A stretch of DNA of 64,000 nucleotides, from NCBI RefSeq assembly GCF_001310955.1, contig NZ_BAZX01000005.1, positions 1 through 64,000 on the forward strand, written 5' to 3'. Shown one piece after another: positions 8,265-17,292 of the stretch. Under the pieces are notes generated by a model, which saw nothing but the letters and a program-made list of their open reading frames with translations, was not told where the DNA came from and did not search any database. The translations under genes and the position numbers were made by a program. Position 1 is the first letter of the stretch. Every line of letters begins with the position of its first letter. Source of the DNA: Marinifilum fragile JCM 15579 (GTDB taxonomy: Bacteria; Bacteroidota; Bacteroidia; Bacteroidales; Marinifilaceae).

Positions 8265-9959
8265 TTACTCTTTGTTCTCGAAAACATGTTTGGCGTAGTT
8301 TAAACCCAATTCGTCATATTTCTTTCTGAAAGTGGATAATCTCACTTTAAAATCATCCCAGTTTTTCATTTTTTTCTGCGACCACAATGATTCCGAAAGG
8401 GCAGTTAATCTTGGTAACAGCATATATTCGGCATATTCTTCAGATCCGATGTATTCTGTCCATAAATTTGCTTGTCCACCTAAAATGTATTTGTGTTTGC
8501 TTGATTCCAATTCATCTGGAGTAGGATCGAAAGAATAAACCTTTTCTACAGGAAGAAAACCGCCAATTGCAATAGGTTCATTTGTTCTGTCTTTGGCTTG
8601 ATAATGATCAAAGTAGCAATGAGAATTTGGCGACATGATTACGTTGTGATCAGCATTGGCAGCGTCAATACCACCTTTATTGCCTCTCCACGACATCACG
8701 GTAGCATTTGGAGCCAAACCTCCTTCCAGAATTTCATCCCATCCAATAATGTTTCTTCCTTTGCTGTTCACAAACTTCTCTATTCTTTGGATAAAGTAGC
8801 TTTGTAGTTCATGTTCGTCTTTTAAGCCGAGCTCTTTTTTTCTTTTCTGACAATGTGGACATCTTTTCCAGTTTCCTTTCGGACACTCATCGCCGCCAAT
8901 GTGGATGTATTTCGATGGGAACAATTCAATTACTTCACTTAGGATATTTTCCAGTACCTCAAATGTTTTTTCCTTTCCAGCGCAATAAACATCATCATAT
9001 ACACCCCAAGATTCCTGGACAATTTTAGGTGTTCCATTTTTTTGCACTTCTTTTGATCCTTTGGAAATCATATTCTTTGGAACAATGCTATTTTCTTTCG
9101 GAAAACAACTTAAGAAAGGGTAGGCGGCAATAGCAGCACTGCTGTGACCAGGAAGTTCAATCTCCGGAATTACAGTGATGTGATTTTTAGCTGCATAAGC
9201 AATAACTTCTTTTACCTCTTCCTGAGTATAATAGCCATCATATTTTAGGTTGTCATTTTCACTCCCAGGGAAATTGCCTACAATGGTTCCATTTCTCGAT
9301 GCACCTATTTCGGTTAGTTTTGGATATTTCTTGATTTCGATTCGCCAGCCTTGATCTTCGGTTAAATGCCAGTGAAATGAATTCATTTTGTGCATTGCCA
9401 AAATATCAATGTATCGTTTGATAAAATCTACTGAAAAGAAATGTCGGGCTACATCCAAATGCATGCCTCTGTACGCATATCTTGGGGCATCATTGATAAG
9501 AGTAGCAGGAATACTGGCAATCGCAGCAGATTCATTTCCCCAAAGGTCTTTCTTTTGAATTAGTTGACGTAGACTTTGTATACCATAGAATACACCTTTG
9601 GCGGTTTTACCACTAATTTTAACCTCATTGTAATCAACGTATAAAGTGTAAGCTTCGTCGGATTTCAACGAAGAATCTATGATCAAATTGATATTGCCCT
9701 TAGCTTTATCTGAAAATACAATTTCTTTACCTGTTGAAAGGGATAAAATCTCTGCAAGATAATGACCTTCGGCTTCCAGGTTTTTGTCACCTTTTACTTT
9801 AGTATTTTGATCGATAATAAACCGACCATTTTTAACTTGTAAATCAATTGGTTTAGGTATGATGGCATAATCCTGATCAGAATTGACGTAATTCTTCATT
9901 TTATTATCGCAGGAGGCAAGAGTTAAAATGCATGCCAATGTTAATAGTAGATTCTTCAT
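8265..9959 (-). CDS. Beta-N-acetylhexosaminidase (GH20), lipoprotein
   Basis: This 564-aa protein has a lipoprotein signal (MKNLLLTLACILTLASC, Cys 17). An N-terminal GH20b domain contains GKTAKGVFYGIQSLRQL. The GH20 catalytic barrel follows, with YRGMHLDVARHFF, MNSFHWHLTEDQGWRIEIKKYP, PEIELPGHSSAA and the catalytic Asp-Glu in HIGGDECPKGNW. Length is normal for the family. It would be anchored in the membrane and release terminal GlcNAc or GalNAc from chitin-like or glycan oligosaccharides. A CxxC pair (CPHCQKR) just after the catalytic motif is common in Bacteroidota homologues. Its start lies near the end of the rubredoxin-like gene and it may be co-transcribed. Confidence 0.94.
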   Translation of the reverse strand: MKNLLLTLACILTLASCDNKMKNYVNSDQDYAIIPKPIDLQVKNGRFIIDQNTKVKGDKNLEAEGHYLAEILSLSTGKEIVFSDKAKGNINLIIDSSLKSDEAYTLYVDYNEVKISGKTAKGVFYGIQSLRQLIQKKDLWGNESAAIASIPATLINDAPRYAYRGMHLDVARHFFSVDFIKRYIDILAMHKMNSFHWHLTEDQGWRIEIKKYPKLTEIGASRNGTIVGNFPGSENDNLKYDGYYTQEEVKEVIAYAAKNHITVIPEIELPGHSSAAIAAYPFLSCFPKENSIVPKNMISKGSKEVQKNGTPKIVQESWGVYDDVYCAGKEKTFEVLENILSEVIELFPSKYIHIGGDECPKGNWKRCPHCQKRKKELGLKDEHELQSYFIQRIEKFVNSKGRNIIGWDEILEGGLAPNATVMSWRGNKGGIDAANADHNVIMSPNSHCYFDHYQAKDRTNEPIAIGGFLPVEKVYSFDPTPDELESSKHKYILGGQANLWTEYIGSEEYAEYMLLPRLTALSESLWSQKKMKNWDDFKVRLSTFRKKYDELGLNYAKHVFENKE

Positions 9960-10596
9960 TATTATCTGAACGCTTAAATAGTAAAATATTATCCTTTAAA
10001 ACTTCTTTCCAAAAATGGTAACAGCACCACCCAATACCAATATTCATTAATCTTTTGCCGGCATGACCTAGCACAATACCACAGATTAGGGCGATAGTTC
10101 CGCATATCAACAACAGAATCTTCGATTGTAAATCATCAATTCCTTTCCAAGCCAAAAATGGTGTAAAAAAGGATGCAACAAGCATTATGCTGCTGTATAT
10201 GATTTTCTTTTTAAGAATAGGAGTAGTTACCGATTTAAAACGCAATTTTCCATCAATCATTCCACTTAAAAAAGCACCAAAAACAGTAAATGGAAAAATT
10301 ACTGCCGAGAATTTTGCTGTGCCCAATAAAATTTCAGGATAGAAATTTGGAAAGAATAGATTGATCAACAATGCCTGTAAAGCAAAAACCAAAGTGGTTT
10401 GAGGGAAGTGAACTGCAATAGGATGCAAATCCAAATGTAAAATTCTACTACGCCCAGGAGACATTCTTTCTTTGTATTGTTCAAATACTTTCTTAGGTAA
10501 ACCACAAGCGGGGCATACATCCTGTAGCTCACTTTCTTTCATTACATATCCACAAGGCTTACAGATATACAATTTTTCTTCTTGATTTTCCTTCAT
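9904..10596 (-). CDS. Rubredoxin-like domain fused to a membrane domain
   Basis: Residues 9-40 form a rubredoxin-type iron site (ICKPCGYV, then DVCPACGLP: two CxxC pairs). The rest has about four to five TM segments resembling the DUF2231-type domain (HPIAVHFPQTTLVFALQALLI, then FPFTVFGAFLSGMIDG). The open frame runs to 9904 and overlaps the GH20 start by 56 bp, with an odd non-membrane tail (WCCYHFWKEV). In another frame the same DNA reads ILVLGGAVTIFGKKF and stops at 9996, a natural last TM helix that removes the overlap. I therefore suspect a one-base indel near 10042-10046. Its role in electron transfer is unknown. Confidence 0.7.
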   Translation of the reverse strand: MKENQEEKLYICKPCGYVMKESELQDVCPACGLPKKVFEQYKERMSPGRSRILHLDLHPIAVHFPQTTLVFALQALLINLFFPNFYPEILLGTAKFSAVIFPFTVFGAFLSGMIDGKLRFKSVTTPILKKKIIYSSIMLVASFFTPFLAWKGIDDLQSKILLLICGTIALICGIVLGHAGKRLMNIGIGWCCYHFWKEVLKDNILLFKRSDNNEESTINIGMHFNSCLLR

Positions 10597-10856
10597 AATT
10601 GGTTAATTTTTTAGGTCATAGAACGCATAAAAATACCAAATCAAACAAAATAAGAAGTCTAATTTTAAGGAAACTTTTTCTGGAATTATTATAAATAAAT
10701 CTATTAGTGGGGAACTATAAATTTTTGGTTTGAGTGATTTATTGAAAGTATGACTTATAAAGTAATCAATATAAAAAGAAGATAGGAAAGAAAAACGAAA
10801 CTCAATTCTTACGAATAAAATGTTGTAACTTATATGAGGCTTAAACATCTGTAAAA

Positions 10857-12701
10857 ATGAATAATGATCCCGAATTTTTGGATAAAATCCGCGAAGTGAT
10901 TTTGAAGAATATTAGTAAGGAGAAATTTGGAGTACAGGAAATAGCTGCAGAGATGGGGGTGAGTCGTTCACATTTTTTTAGAAAGGTGAAGGCTTTAACT
11001 GGCAAATCAGCCAATTATTTAATTCGTGAAGTTCGTTTAGAAGAAGCTGTAAAACTATTAGAACAGGGAAAATGTACCATCTCAGAAATTTCTTATGAGG
11101 TTGGATTTAGTAGTCCTTCTTATTTCAATAAATGTTTTCACGATCGATTTGGGATTACACCAGGACATTTTATAAGGAATAAAGAACTACCACAAGAACA
11201 ACCTAAACTAAAATCCAATCTATATCCTAAACTATCCTTAGTATTTCTGGTTGTTATTTTTGCAGTTTTTGGAGCGAGATATCTGATTTTATCATCAGAG
11301 AAGAAAGAGCAAAGCATACAATCAATTGCGGTATTACCATTGCTTGATTTATCAGAGGATAAGAACATGGATTATATGTCCATTGGGTTAATGGATGCTA
11401 TAACTCTGGAATTATCAAAACTTAAAAAAATAAGAGTAATTTCCAGAGGATCAGCAATGTTGTTTCAAGAATCAGATGAAGTGTATGCTGGAATAGCTAA
11501 AAAACTAGGTGTTGATTTATTATTGGAAGGTTCTGTTATGTATTATGCCGATAGTATTCGGGTAACAGTTCAGTTGATTTCTCCTTCTCCACTTGAGAGA
11601 CATTTATGGGCTAAAAAATACGATGTAAAAATAAAAGATGTGTTTTTTGTTGCTGATGAGATTTCCAGTGCAATAGCAGAAGAAATGAATATCTTAATTG
11701 GTAGATCTAATGTCAAAAGTCAAAAAACTAATATTGATTCAAAGGCTGTAGATAATTATTTAAAGGGGAAGTATTTACTGCAGCAGCAGAACCCTAAATC
11801 AATTCAAAGAGCCATTGAGTATTTGCAAGAGGCCATATTGATAGATTCTGACTATGCACCTTCCTATGCCGCTTTAGCCAACTGTTACATTAGCATGAAT
11901 AAACTTATTAGAAACAATGAAGAAAAATTAAAAAACAGAAAGGATTGTAGGTTGGCTATTCAAAATGCACTGGAAAAGGCGATGGAATTAGATGAAAATC
12001 TTGCTGAAGTCTATATCACAAAGGGAAACATCTTTTGTAAGTTTGATTGGGATTGGGAACAAATGAAAAAGATGGCAAAGAGAGGACTTGAATTAAATCC
12101 AAACCACCCATACGGACATGTGCTTTTATCCAATTATTATTTAATAAAGGGAGATTATTCTAAATCTATCGACGAAATTATTTTAGCAGAACACTACGAT
12201 CCTTTAAATCCATCCATATGCAGCTTGGTTGCAAGAAGATACATGATAGCGGGACATTATAATAAAGCAATCAGCAAGTTTAAGCAGGTATTAGAGTTAT
12301 TTCCTAACTATGGTTTTGCTTGGGATGGAATAGGCTTTGCTTATTTTTTTAACGGAGAACCTGAAAAAGCTAAAGAGGCGTGGTTAGAACTACATAAAAT
12401 TATGGGAAATCATCATATGGCAGATTATTTTGCACAGGAAAATTTTAAAAACTCAATAAATTATTGGCTGAGTAAAGCTACAGGTGGTTCTAATTTGTAT
12501 TGTTCTAACCCTTCAATAATTGCCATGGCACACCTGCTGGTAAATAAAAAAGAAGGAGCACTTGAGTATTTGGAGTATGCATATGAGTATAGAAACGAAG
12601 ATCTACCTATACTAATGATGAATCCTATATTTAAAAACTTGTACGATGAACCAAGATTTAAAGCTATTGCAAGTAAATTGAATGTAGAATTAGATTATTA
12701 A
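10857..12701 (+). CDS. ToxR-like one-component regulator: AraC HTH - TM - TolB-like - TPR
   Basis: This 614-aa membrane regulator begins with an AraC-type double HTH (residues about 15-108: FGVQEIAAEMGVSRSHFFRK and ISEISYEVGFSSPSYFNKCF). One TM helix follows near 122-142 (LSLVFLVVIFAVFGARYLIL). The C-terminal side has a TolB-N/FlgO-like domain (SIAVLPLLDLSEDKNMDYMS, with a VDLLLEGSV strand), then TPR repeats from about residue 290. The DNA-binding part would be cytoplasmic and the TolB-TPR part periplasmic, as in ToxR/CadC systems but with AraC instead of OmpR-type DNA binding. A direct repeat with 21-bp spacing before the next gene (12760-12792) is the spacing AraC proteins use, so that lipoprotein gene is the likely target. 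Confidence 0.85.
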   Translation: MNNDPEFLDKIREVILKNISKEKFGVQEIAAEMGVSRSHFFRKVKALTGKSANYLIREVRLEEAVKLLEQGKCTISEISYEVGFSSPSYFNKCFHDRFGITPGHFIRNKELPQEQPKLKSNLYPKLSLVFLVVIFAVFGARYLILSSEKKEQSIQSIAVLPLLDLSEDKNMDYMSIGLMDAITLELSKLKKIRVISRGSAMLFQESDEVYAGIAKKLGVDLLLEGSVMYYADSIRVTVQLISPSPLERHLWAKKYDVKIKDVFFVADEISSAIAEEMNILIGRSNVKSQKTNIDSKAVDNYLKGKYLLQQQNPKSIQRAIEYLQEAILIDSDYAPSYAALANCYISMNKLIRNNEEKLKNRKDCRLAIQNALEKAMELDENLAEVYITKGNIFCKFDWDWEQMKKMAKRGLELNPNHPYGHVLLSNYYLIKGDYSKSIDEIILAEHYDPLNPSICSLVARRYMIAGHYNKAISKFKQVLELFPNYGFAWDGIGFAYFFNGEPEKAKEAWLELHKIMGNHHMADYFAQENFKNSINYWLSKATGGSNLYCSNPSIIAMAHLLVNKKEGALEYLEYAYEYRNEDLPILMMNPIFKNLYDEPRFKAIASKLNVELDY

Positions 12702-12759
12702 ATGTATTTAAATACAGTGTTTAATCAAAAGTAATCTAACGCTACACTAATGATATTTT

Positions 12760-12792
12760 TGCTTCATAATTAGAAAATTGTGCTTCAAAATT
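12760..12792 (+). promoter_or_regulatory. Direct repeat with 21-bp spacing (AraC-type half-sites)
   Basis: TGCTTCATAATT (12760-12771) and TGCTTCAAAATT (12781-12792) are direct repeats exactly 21 bp apart, two helical turns, about 65-100 bp before the lipoprotein start at 12858. AraC-family proteins bind direct half-sites with this spacing, and the preceding gene encodes an AraC-type regulator. Confidence 0.5.
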
Positions 12793-12857
12793 GCTAAGTA
12801 AGAAACAAGTCTATTTCAGAAATTTGTGAATGAAGTATTCACTAAAAATCTGAACAA

Positions 12858-13544
12858 ATGAAGAAAAATTATCTATTAATTATTATTGCAATTTTTACCT
12901 TGGTTTTTATTGCATGTGATGAGGAACTATTTGTAGAACCAGAAGCTCAAATAGAACAGGAAGAAGTTACTTTAAAAAATGGCAAGTCAGAATTTACCGG
13001 TTTTGATGAATGGGGATTCAATTGGAATGCACATCATTTTGATGATTATTTAATTAACGCTATTCTGGCTGACCATATGTTCCAGAATTTTCCACACTAC
13101 AAACATCCACCGTACAAAGGTGAAGGTGTTGATTTCTGGAATGACTTATTACAGATGTATCCCTATTTAATGTATTTTATGCCTGCTGATTTGTTGGATT
13201 GTAAATTGGTAATGCACTGGAACGATGAATTAATTTCAAAAGAAGGAGTTTATCCTATTGATTGGACTGATTCAAACGGCTGGATTACTTTTAAATTTAG
13301 AATGGATAAAGATGGCGTAAAATGGTCACACTTTAGAAAACTAGTTGCCAAAAGATCTACTGATTATCTTATTGGCGATACTTGGTACAATGAGGATGGT
13401 GTTATAATTGGACAGGTATCCTACGATTGGCCAGACTTGATTCTCATTAAAGTTGTGAATACTGGCGAAGTACCATTCTATTTTTACGATACCTATAGCA
13501 GTCCTTATGGATCAGGTGTTGGAAAGTATAAATTAAACAAGTGA
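12858..13544 (+). CDS. Hypothetical lipoprotein
   Basis: I do not recognise this 228-aa protein. It has a lipoprotein signal (MKKNYLLIIIAIFTLVFIAC, Cys 20) and an acidic linker (EPEAQIEQEEV). The mature part is rich in aromatic residues, with WGFNWNAHHFDDYL and KHPPYKGEGVDFW, ending in beta-strand-like sequence (GEVPFYFYDTY). It follows the ToxR-like regulator with a 21-bp-spaced direct repeat between them, so it is probably regulated by that protein. A terminator at 13588 closes the unit. Location is probably the outer or inner membrane, facing the periplasm or the surface. Confidence 0.75.
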   Translation: MKKNYLLIIIAIFTLVFIACDEELFVEPEAQIEQEEVTLKNGKSEFTGFDEWGFNWNAHHFDDYLINAILADHMFQNFPHYKHPPYKGEGVDFWNDLLQMYPYLMYFMPADLLDCKLVMHWNDELISKEGVYPIDWTDSNGWITFKFRMDKDGVKWSHFRKLVAKRSTDYLIGDTWYNEDGVIIGQVSYDWPDLILIKVVNTGEVPFYFYDTYSSPYGSGVGKYKLNK

Positions 13545-13587
13545 GATTCAGGTTACAAAACCAATGATTGACACCATTTCAATTTGT

Positions 13588-13616
13588 GAGGCTGTTTGTA
13601 AATGACAGCCTCTTTT
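13588..13616 (+). terminator. Intrinsic terminator
   Basis: GAGGCTGT and ACAGCCTC pair in an 8-bp stem followed by TTTTAT, 43 bp after the lipoprotein stop. A near twin with the same stem sequence follows the S8 protease gene (62374). Confidence 0.75.
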
Positions 13617-13668
13617 ATGGTTGGATAATAAAACTTTTCTTCACGATATTCAGATCATAACTCTTCTT

Positions 13669-13890
13669 TTACAAATCATTTTTCAGGAGATAAGGATTGT
13701 TGATGGAGTTACAAGTTTTAAAGTTACTATATCTTCTCTCAACTTGCTGTCCCAGAAAATAGGTTGCTAAAATTGGAATTAAAGCATAGCCGATATTTTT
13801 CTCCAATAATTCAAGGTAATCCAATCCTGTTAAAATGACTGCTGTCAGGACAATAAACAGCACATCAATTATTATCTTATTGCTCCTCAT
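13669..13890 (-). CDS. Small membrane protein, hypothetical
   Basis: This 73-aa ORF begins 11 bp beyond the stop of lgt on the same strand. It has two likely TM helices (IIIDVLFIVLTAVILTGLDYL and IGYALIPILATYFLGQQ) and a polar tail. No family is recognised. Close spacing to lgt and a plausible membrane protein composition suggest it is real, but short length keeps confidence moderate. Confidence 0.5.
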   Translation of the reverse strand: MRSNKIIIDVLFIVLTAVILTGLDYLELLEKNIGYALIPILATYFLGQQVERRYSNFKTCNSINNPYLLKNDL

Positions 13891-13901
13891 GTTTCTATGA
13901 T

Positions 13902-14744
13902 TTAAATTTGCAAACTTAATTGCTTTTTGGTTTTGCTTATCCCGTATGTGATAAATCCAAGCCCAACAATAATGTATGGTATACTCAGCAATTGCCCCAT
14001 GTTGAATTGCATACCTGATTCAAATGCTACCTGATTTTCTTTAATAAACTCAATAAAAAAGCGAGCTGTAAATATGAGAAGCAGCACAGTTCCAAAGTAT
14101 ACTCCATTTTTTAGTTGCGCTCTCTTGGTTTTATACAAAAACAGCATAAAAGCAAAAATCAAGAAGTAACAGATTGCTTCGTACAATTGTGCTGGATGAC
14201 GGGGAATGGTATCGATTCTCTCGAATACAAAAGCCCATGGTTTTGTACTAGGCACACCAACAATCTCCGAGTTCATTAAATTGGCCAAACGGATAAAACC
14301 AGCTCCTAAGCCTGTAACCACGGCAATTAAATCGATGGTGTCTAGAATGGCATGTTTGGTCTTGCGCGAATAAATAAACAAGGCAATGATTAAACCCAAA
14401 GCACCACCATGACTGGCCAATCCTCTATAGCCTGTAAACTCAAATCCACCACTGCTTGTAAACTGAATTGGCAAAAGCATTTCCAAGGGATGATTAAAGT
14501 AATAGCTAGGCTCGTAAAATAAACAATGTCCTAGTCGGGCACCAAGCAGAATTCCAATTATTCCATACATTGATAGCTTTTCTAAGTTGGCTTCTGGTAG
14601 TTTTTCCTGTTTAAAAATCCATTTCAAAACAGTAATCGATAATAGGATTCCACTTAGAAATAGTAAACTGTAATATCGTATGGATATGCCTAAAATATTG
14701 ATGATTTCTGGATCTGGATTCCAGTGAATTTGTGTTAGAATCAT
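13902..14744 (-). CDS. lgt: Prolipoprotein diacylglyceryl transferase
   Basis: This 280-aa polytopic membrane enzyme transfers diacylglycerol from phosphatidylglycerol to the lipobox Cys of prelipoproteins, the first step of lipoprotein maturation. Lgt signatures are clear: GARLGHCLFYEPSYYF, GLASHGGALGLIIALFIYSRK, the family motif region GAGFIRLANLMNSEIVG, RHPAQLYEAICYF and ARFFIEFIKENQ. Length is normal. It serves the many lipoproteins in the window. The small membrane protein gene at 13890 follows closely on the same strand. Confidence 0.96.
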   Translation of the reverse strand: MILTQIHWNPDPEIINILGISIRYYSLLFLSGILLSITVLKWIFKQEKLPEANLEKLSMYGIIGILLGARLGHCLFYEPSYYFNHPLEMLLPIQFTSSGGFEFTGYRGLASHGGALGLIIALFIYSRKTKHAILDTIDLIAVVTGLGAGFIRLANLMNSEIVGVPSTKPWAFVFERIDTIPRHPAQLYEAICYFLIFAFMLFLYKTKRAQLKNGVYFGTVLLLIFTARFFIEFIKENQVAFESGMQFNMGQLLSIPYIIVGLGFITYGISKTKKQLSLQI

Positions 14745-14948
14745 TATTGGTTTTTAGCGTTTGTTTTCTGTATTATTTGTGATAGAATGTTGAAGAATTC
14801 ATTTCGTTATTACTTCTACCTATTTTTAAACTCTGTGTTGCACTCTTTGCACAAATATGTACTGTTAATATTGTTAAAAGGAACAGAAGAAAATAAAGAG
14901 ATTACGATAACAACAGCCTTTTTAAACCAGTTTTTACCCAAGTTCATT

Positions 14949-15206
14949 TTAAATATTGTTCGAATTACAATTAGGACAAAGTATTTCTTTATGAGAGTTC
15001 AATTCTAATATCTCAACAGCTTTCTGGTAATCGTCCTGATCGATCATAAGTTCAGCTCCCGAACCTAATATTCTATTGTAATTAGGCATCAAATTTGAGA
15101 AATTCTCATTTGTCACAAAGCATCTAATTCCCTCATTTTCTAATCGCCCTTTTATAATATTGGCTTCTATTGGCGATTCACATGTCATTAATCGTGTTGT
15201 TTTCAT
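14949..15206 (-). CDS. DUF2007 protein with truncated zinc ribbon (frame break suspected)
   Basis: Residues 1-70 match DUF2007 (LMTCESPIEANIIKGRLENE, then GAELMIDQDDYQKAVEIL). The open frame then ends in CPNCNSNNI, only half of a zinc ribbon. One frame over, the DNA continues FKMNLGKNWFKKAVVIVISL, then YLCKECNTEFKNR and a stop at 14816. This supplies a TM-like helix and the second Cys pair, so a one-base indel near 14950-14960 is likely. The natural gene is probably 14816-15206. DUF2007 proteins resemble PII-type folds and their role is unclear. Confidence 0.75.
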   Translation of the reverse strand: MKTTRLMTCESPIEANIIKGRLENEGIRCFVTNENFSNLMPNYNRILGSGAELMIDQDDYQKAVEILELNSHKEILCPNCNSNNI

Positions 15207-15369
15207 GTATTAGATGTTATTGTTTTTTGGCAATTGCCAAGTTACCAAATCAATTAAACATTAAAAATGTATCGCTAAAATTATTTATAAACAAAATCCC
15301 CCTTGACAACACCAATAATAATTCGTTGTTAGCATGGGGGCATATTTAATTTGCTGAATTCAAGTAGAA

Positions 15370-15645
15370 TCACTTTCTGCTATCATACATATAGAAACCA
15401 ACCACATTTTTATCATTGTCAATTCTGAGCTTTTTGTATACCCTCTGAAAATGATGTTCAGAAGTCAAAGCTGCTGATGGAATGGTGTTTTTATTGGTAT
15501 CCTTAATCAAATAGGATACTACAATTTCCCAAATGTCTTCCTCTTTTAGCATTTCAGCTTGCTCTAATCTAAAATCAGGAGTATCCAGATCGGTTAAATC
15601 TTGCAGCTGCATCTTCGCGATATCGAATAATTCTTTTAGTGTCAT
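15370..15645 (-). CDS. Conserved-looking hypothetical protein, 91 aa
   Basis: I do not recognise this protein with confidence. It has an N-terminal amphipathic helix (TLKELFDIAKMQLQDL) and a predicted beta sheet (DIWEIVVSYLIKD, then FQRVYKKLRIDNDKNVVGFY). The outline recalls small gas-vesicle GvpO-like proteins, but no gas-vesicle genes are near, so I do not assign that. It stands alone between DUF2007 and the metalloprotease-like gene on the same strand. Confidence 0.6.
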   Translation of the reverse strand: MTLKELFDIAKMQLQDLTDLDTPDFRLEQAEMLKEEDIWEIVVSYLIKDTNKNTIPSAALTSEHHFQRVYKKLRIDNDKNVVGFYMYDSRK

Positions 15646-15870
15646 ATTGTAGTGTTTTATAGAGGTTAAATGATGAATTGTACGATTGGCAACAGTATGT
15701 TACAAGATACTTAAAAAAGATAACAATCAGGATGCATAGGTTTCGATATGCTATAACGCATGCTTATTTCCCAGTTGTAAAATCCAATTCAAAATTTTCA
15801 AGTAAAGGAAACCCTTCTTTGTCCTCGTTAAAAATAGAACGAAAATCAAGTAAATACCTGGTGTTAGGTT

Positions 15871-17148
15871 CTAGTTCAACACGAATACACAGAATGGTTC
15901 TTTCTTTGTTTTGCCATCCCAAATCCATTTTAGGCTGTTTGCTTTATCACTTATTCCATAGCTGGCCATCGGTTTATCGTACTCAACAATAATCTCTTTT
16001 AAAGAAGTGCTTACATTGTTGGTTCCCTGTTTCAGCGATGTATGAATAATCTTTGGGCAGTTGCTTTTAAACTCGCTTAACAATTCATCTACCGAGAGCT
16101 TGTTCTGAATCTTTACAATTTCTGGCATAAAATCATTTAGTGTAGGGTATTTTGACCTGTTTGATGAATATCGATCCAAAGCTTTATACAGTTCATCTAT
16201 CCAAAGAAAACCTTTTGCTTTTTCAGCAGTAAGCAACTTCGCTACTACATCTTTACTGGCTCCATTGTCTTCAAAATACTTGATCGTAGAAGCTCTCACC
16301 AATATTTCATTAATCATGGTTTGTGCCGATCCATAGGCTTGTCTTCTCATTATAGTGGAAACCGAAGCAAATAAATCAGAGGCTTTCGATTCCATATCCG
16401 GGAAATATTTTTTACCCAATGGGTTGCAAAACGAATGGCAGAATTCATGTACCAATGTGCCCTTTTGGTACTTCTCAAAAACTGGATGTCCGGTACTGTC
16501 AACCTTGTAAGCACTTAAAATGGAGTACATATTTTCTTCACCTGATTTTGTTACATACTTTGGACCATAGTTGCCACGATGCAGCAAGCCTACAACGATA
16601 TGGTATTTACCTTTGGGCTTGTAGCCAAAAAACTTTTCGAACCATTCAATCTTAATTTCATTGGAAACAAGCTCAAAGCGTTCACCGGCCAAATCATACA
16701 TTTTTTGATTGGCTTTAAAGAATGTATTAAACTTACTTTCAAGGTAGAAACGACGAAGGGCCAGAACAAATTCTTCAGAATAATTCCCCCAACGATCATC
16801 CAAACCCTCTTTATTCAGTTGTGGATTAAAATAGACCGAGTTGTTTTTTATTTCCAGATGAATGGCCATCGACATAACAGCATCATAGCCAATACCTCGT
16901 TTCTTTTTAAGTTTTTGGGCTAGCTTTACCACTTCATGATTGCTATACTTGTTAAAGTATTTATCTGTAACATCAGCATGTAGCTTAACTGTATTGTTAA
17001 TATATTCCTGCGATTTTGCCAATCGAAATACCACACTTAGCAATTCCACTCGTTCATCGTATTTCGGACTTAAATTGTTTTGCGCAAAGGAGCTGATGCT
17101 TGTTACTACAATCAGTAATAGTATTAGTAATCTTGTTTTGGGTTTCAT
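15871..17148 (-). CDS. DUF4932-like secreted putative zinc metalloprotease (C-terminal frame break)
   Basis: This 425-aa protein has a signal peptide (MKPKTRLLILLLIVVTSISSFAQ) and a domain like DUF4932. A zinc-protease motif HEFCH lies in GTLVHEFCHSFCNPLG, with a possible third ligand in a downstream helix. The C-terminal part resembles an Ig-like domain. The ORF ends abruptly (WDGKTKKEPFCVFVLN). Shifting one base near 15897-15910 gives TILCIRVELEPNTRYLLDFR and ends at 15764 (LDFTTGK), which looks like the natural end. I therefore think the true gene is 15764-17148. Substrate unknown; periplasmic or secreted. Confidence 0.72.
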   Translation of the reverse strand: MKPKTRLLILLLIVVTSISSFAQNNLSPKYDERVELLSVVFRLAKSQEYINNTVKLHADVTDKYFNKYSNHEVVKLAQKLKKKRGIGYDAVMSMAIHLEIKNNSVYFNPQLNKEGLDDRWGNYSEEFVLALRRFYLESKFNTFFKANQKMYDLAGERFELVSNEIKIEWFEKFFGYKPKGKYHIVVGLLHRGNYGPKYVTKSGEENMYSILSAYKVDSTGHPVFEKYQKGTLVHEFCHSFCNPLGKKYFPDMESKASDLFASVSTIMRRQAYGSAQTMINEILVRASTIKYFEDNGASKDVVAKLLTAEKAKGFLWIDELYKALDRYSSNRSKYPTLNDFMPEIVKIQNKLSVDELLSEFKSNCPKIIHTSLKQGTNNVSTSLKEIIVEYDKPMASYGISDKANSLKWIWDGKTKKEPFCVFVLN

Positions 17149-17208
17149 GTTAAGGTGTTTGTTGGTTAGTTGTTTATTTTGTTTGCTAGAGCAAAAATCT
17201 TTTAACTA

Positions 17209-17292
17209 TATGGGGTAAGGGACGTAGTCCTGTACTCTTCGTAGAATATGAGATGCAAATTGTGATTTAGGGGCGTAGCTCTGAAATTTATA
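17209..17292. repeat. REP-like repeat, transposase 3' side
   Basis: This flank carries two short hairpins, GGAC-GTA-GTCC and a GGGGCGTAGCTCT version of GGGC-GTA-GCCC, joined by about 50 bp. A second copy with the same order (GGGATGTAGTCC ... CTTCGTAG ... AGGGGCGTAGCCCTGAAATTT) lies at 17879-17955 on the other side of the transposase. Such paired small palindromes are typical REP/REPIN sequences mobilised by the enclosed RAYT. Confidence 0.65.

Noticed and set aside
9904-9959. A true 56-bp overlap between the rubredoxin-like and GH20 genes
   Set aside because: The overlapping tail is not membrane-like, and a neighbouring frame gives a natural last TM helix with a stop at 9996, so the overlap is probably an indel artefact.
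15370-15645. GvpO-like gas-vesicle protein
   Set aside because: Only a loose resemblance in strand order; no other gas-vesicle gene is in the window.
16419-16923. Plus-strand ORFs inside the metalloprotease-like gene
   Set aside because: They are antisense shadows; the minus-strand frame has a signal peptide, HEFCH and consistent domain sequence.
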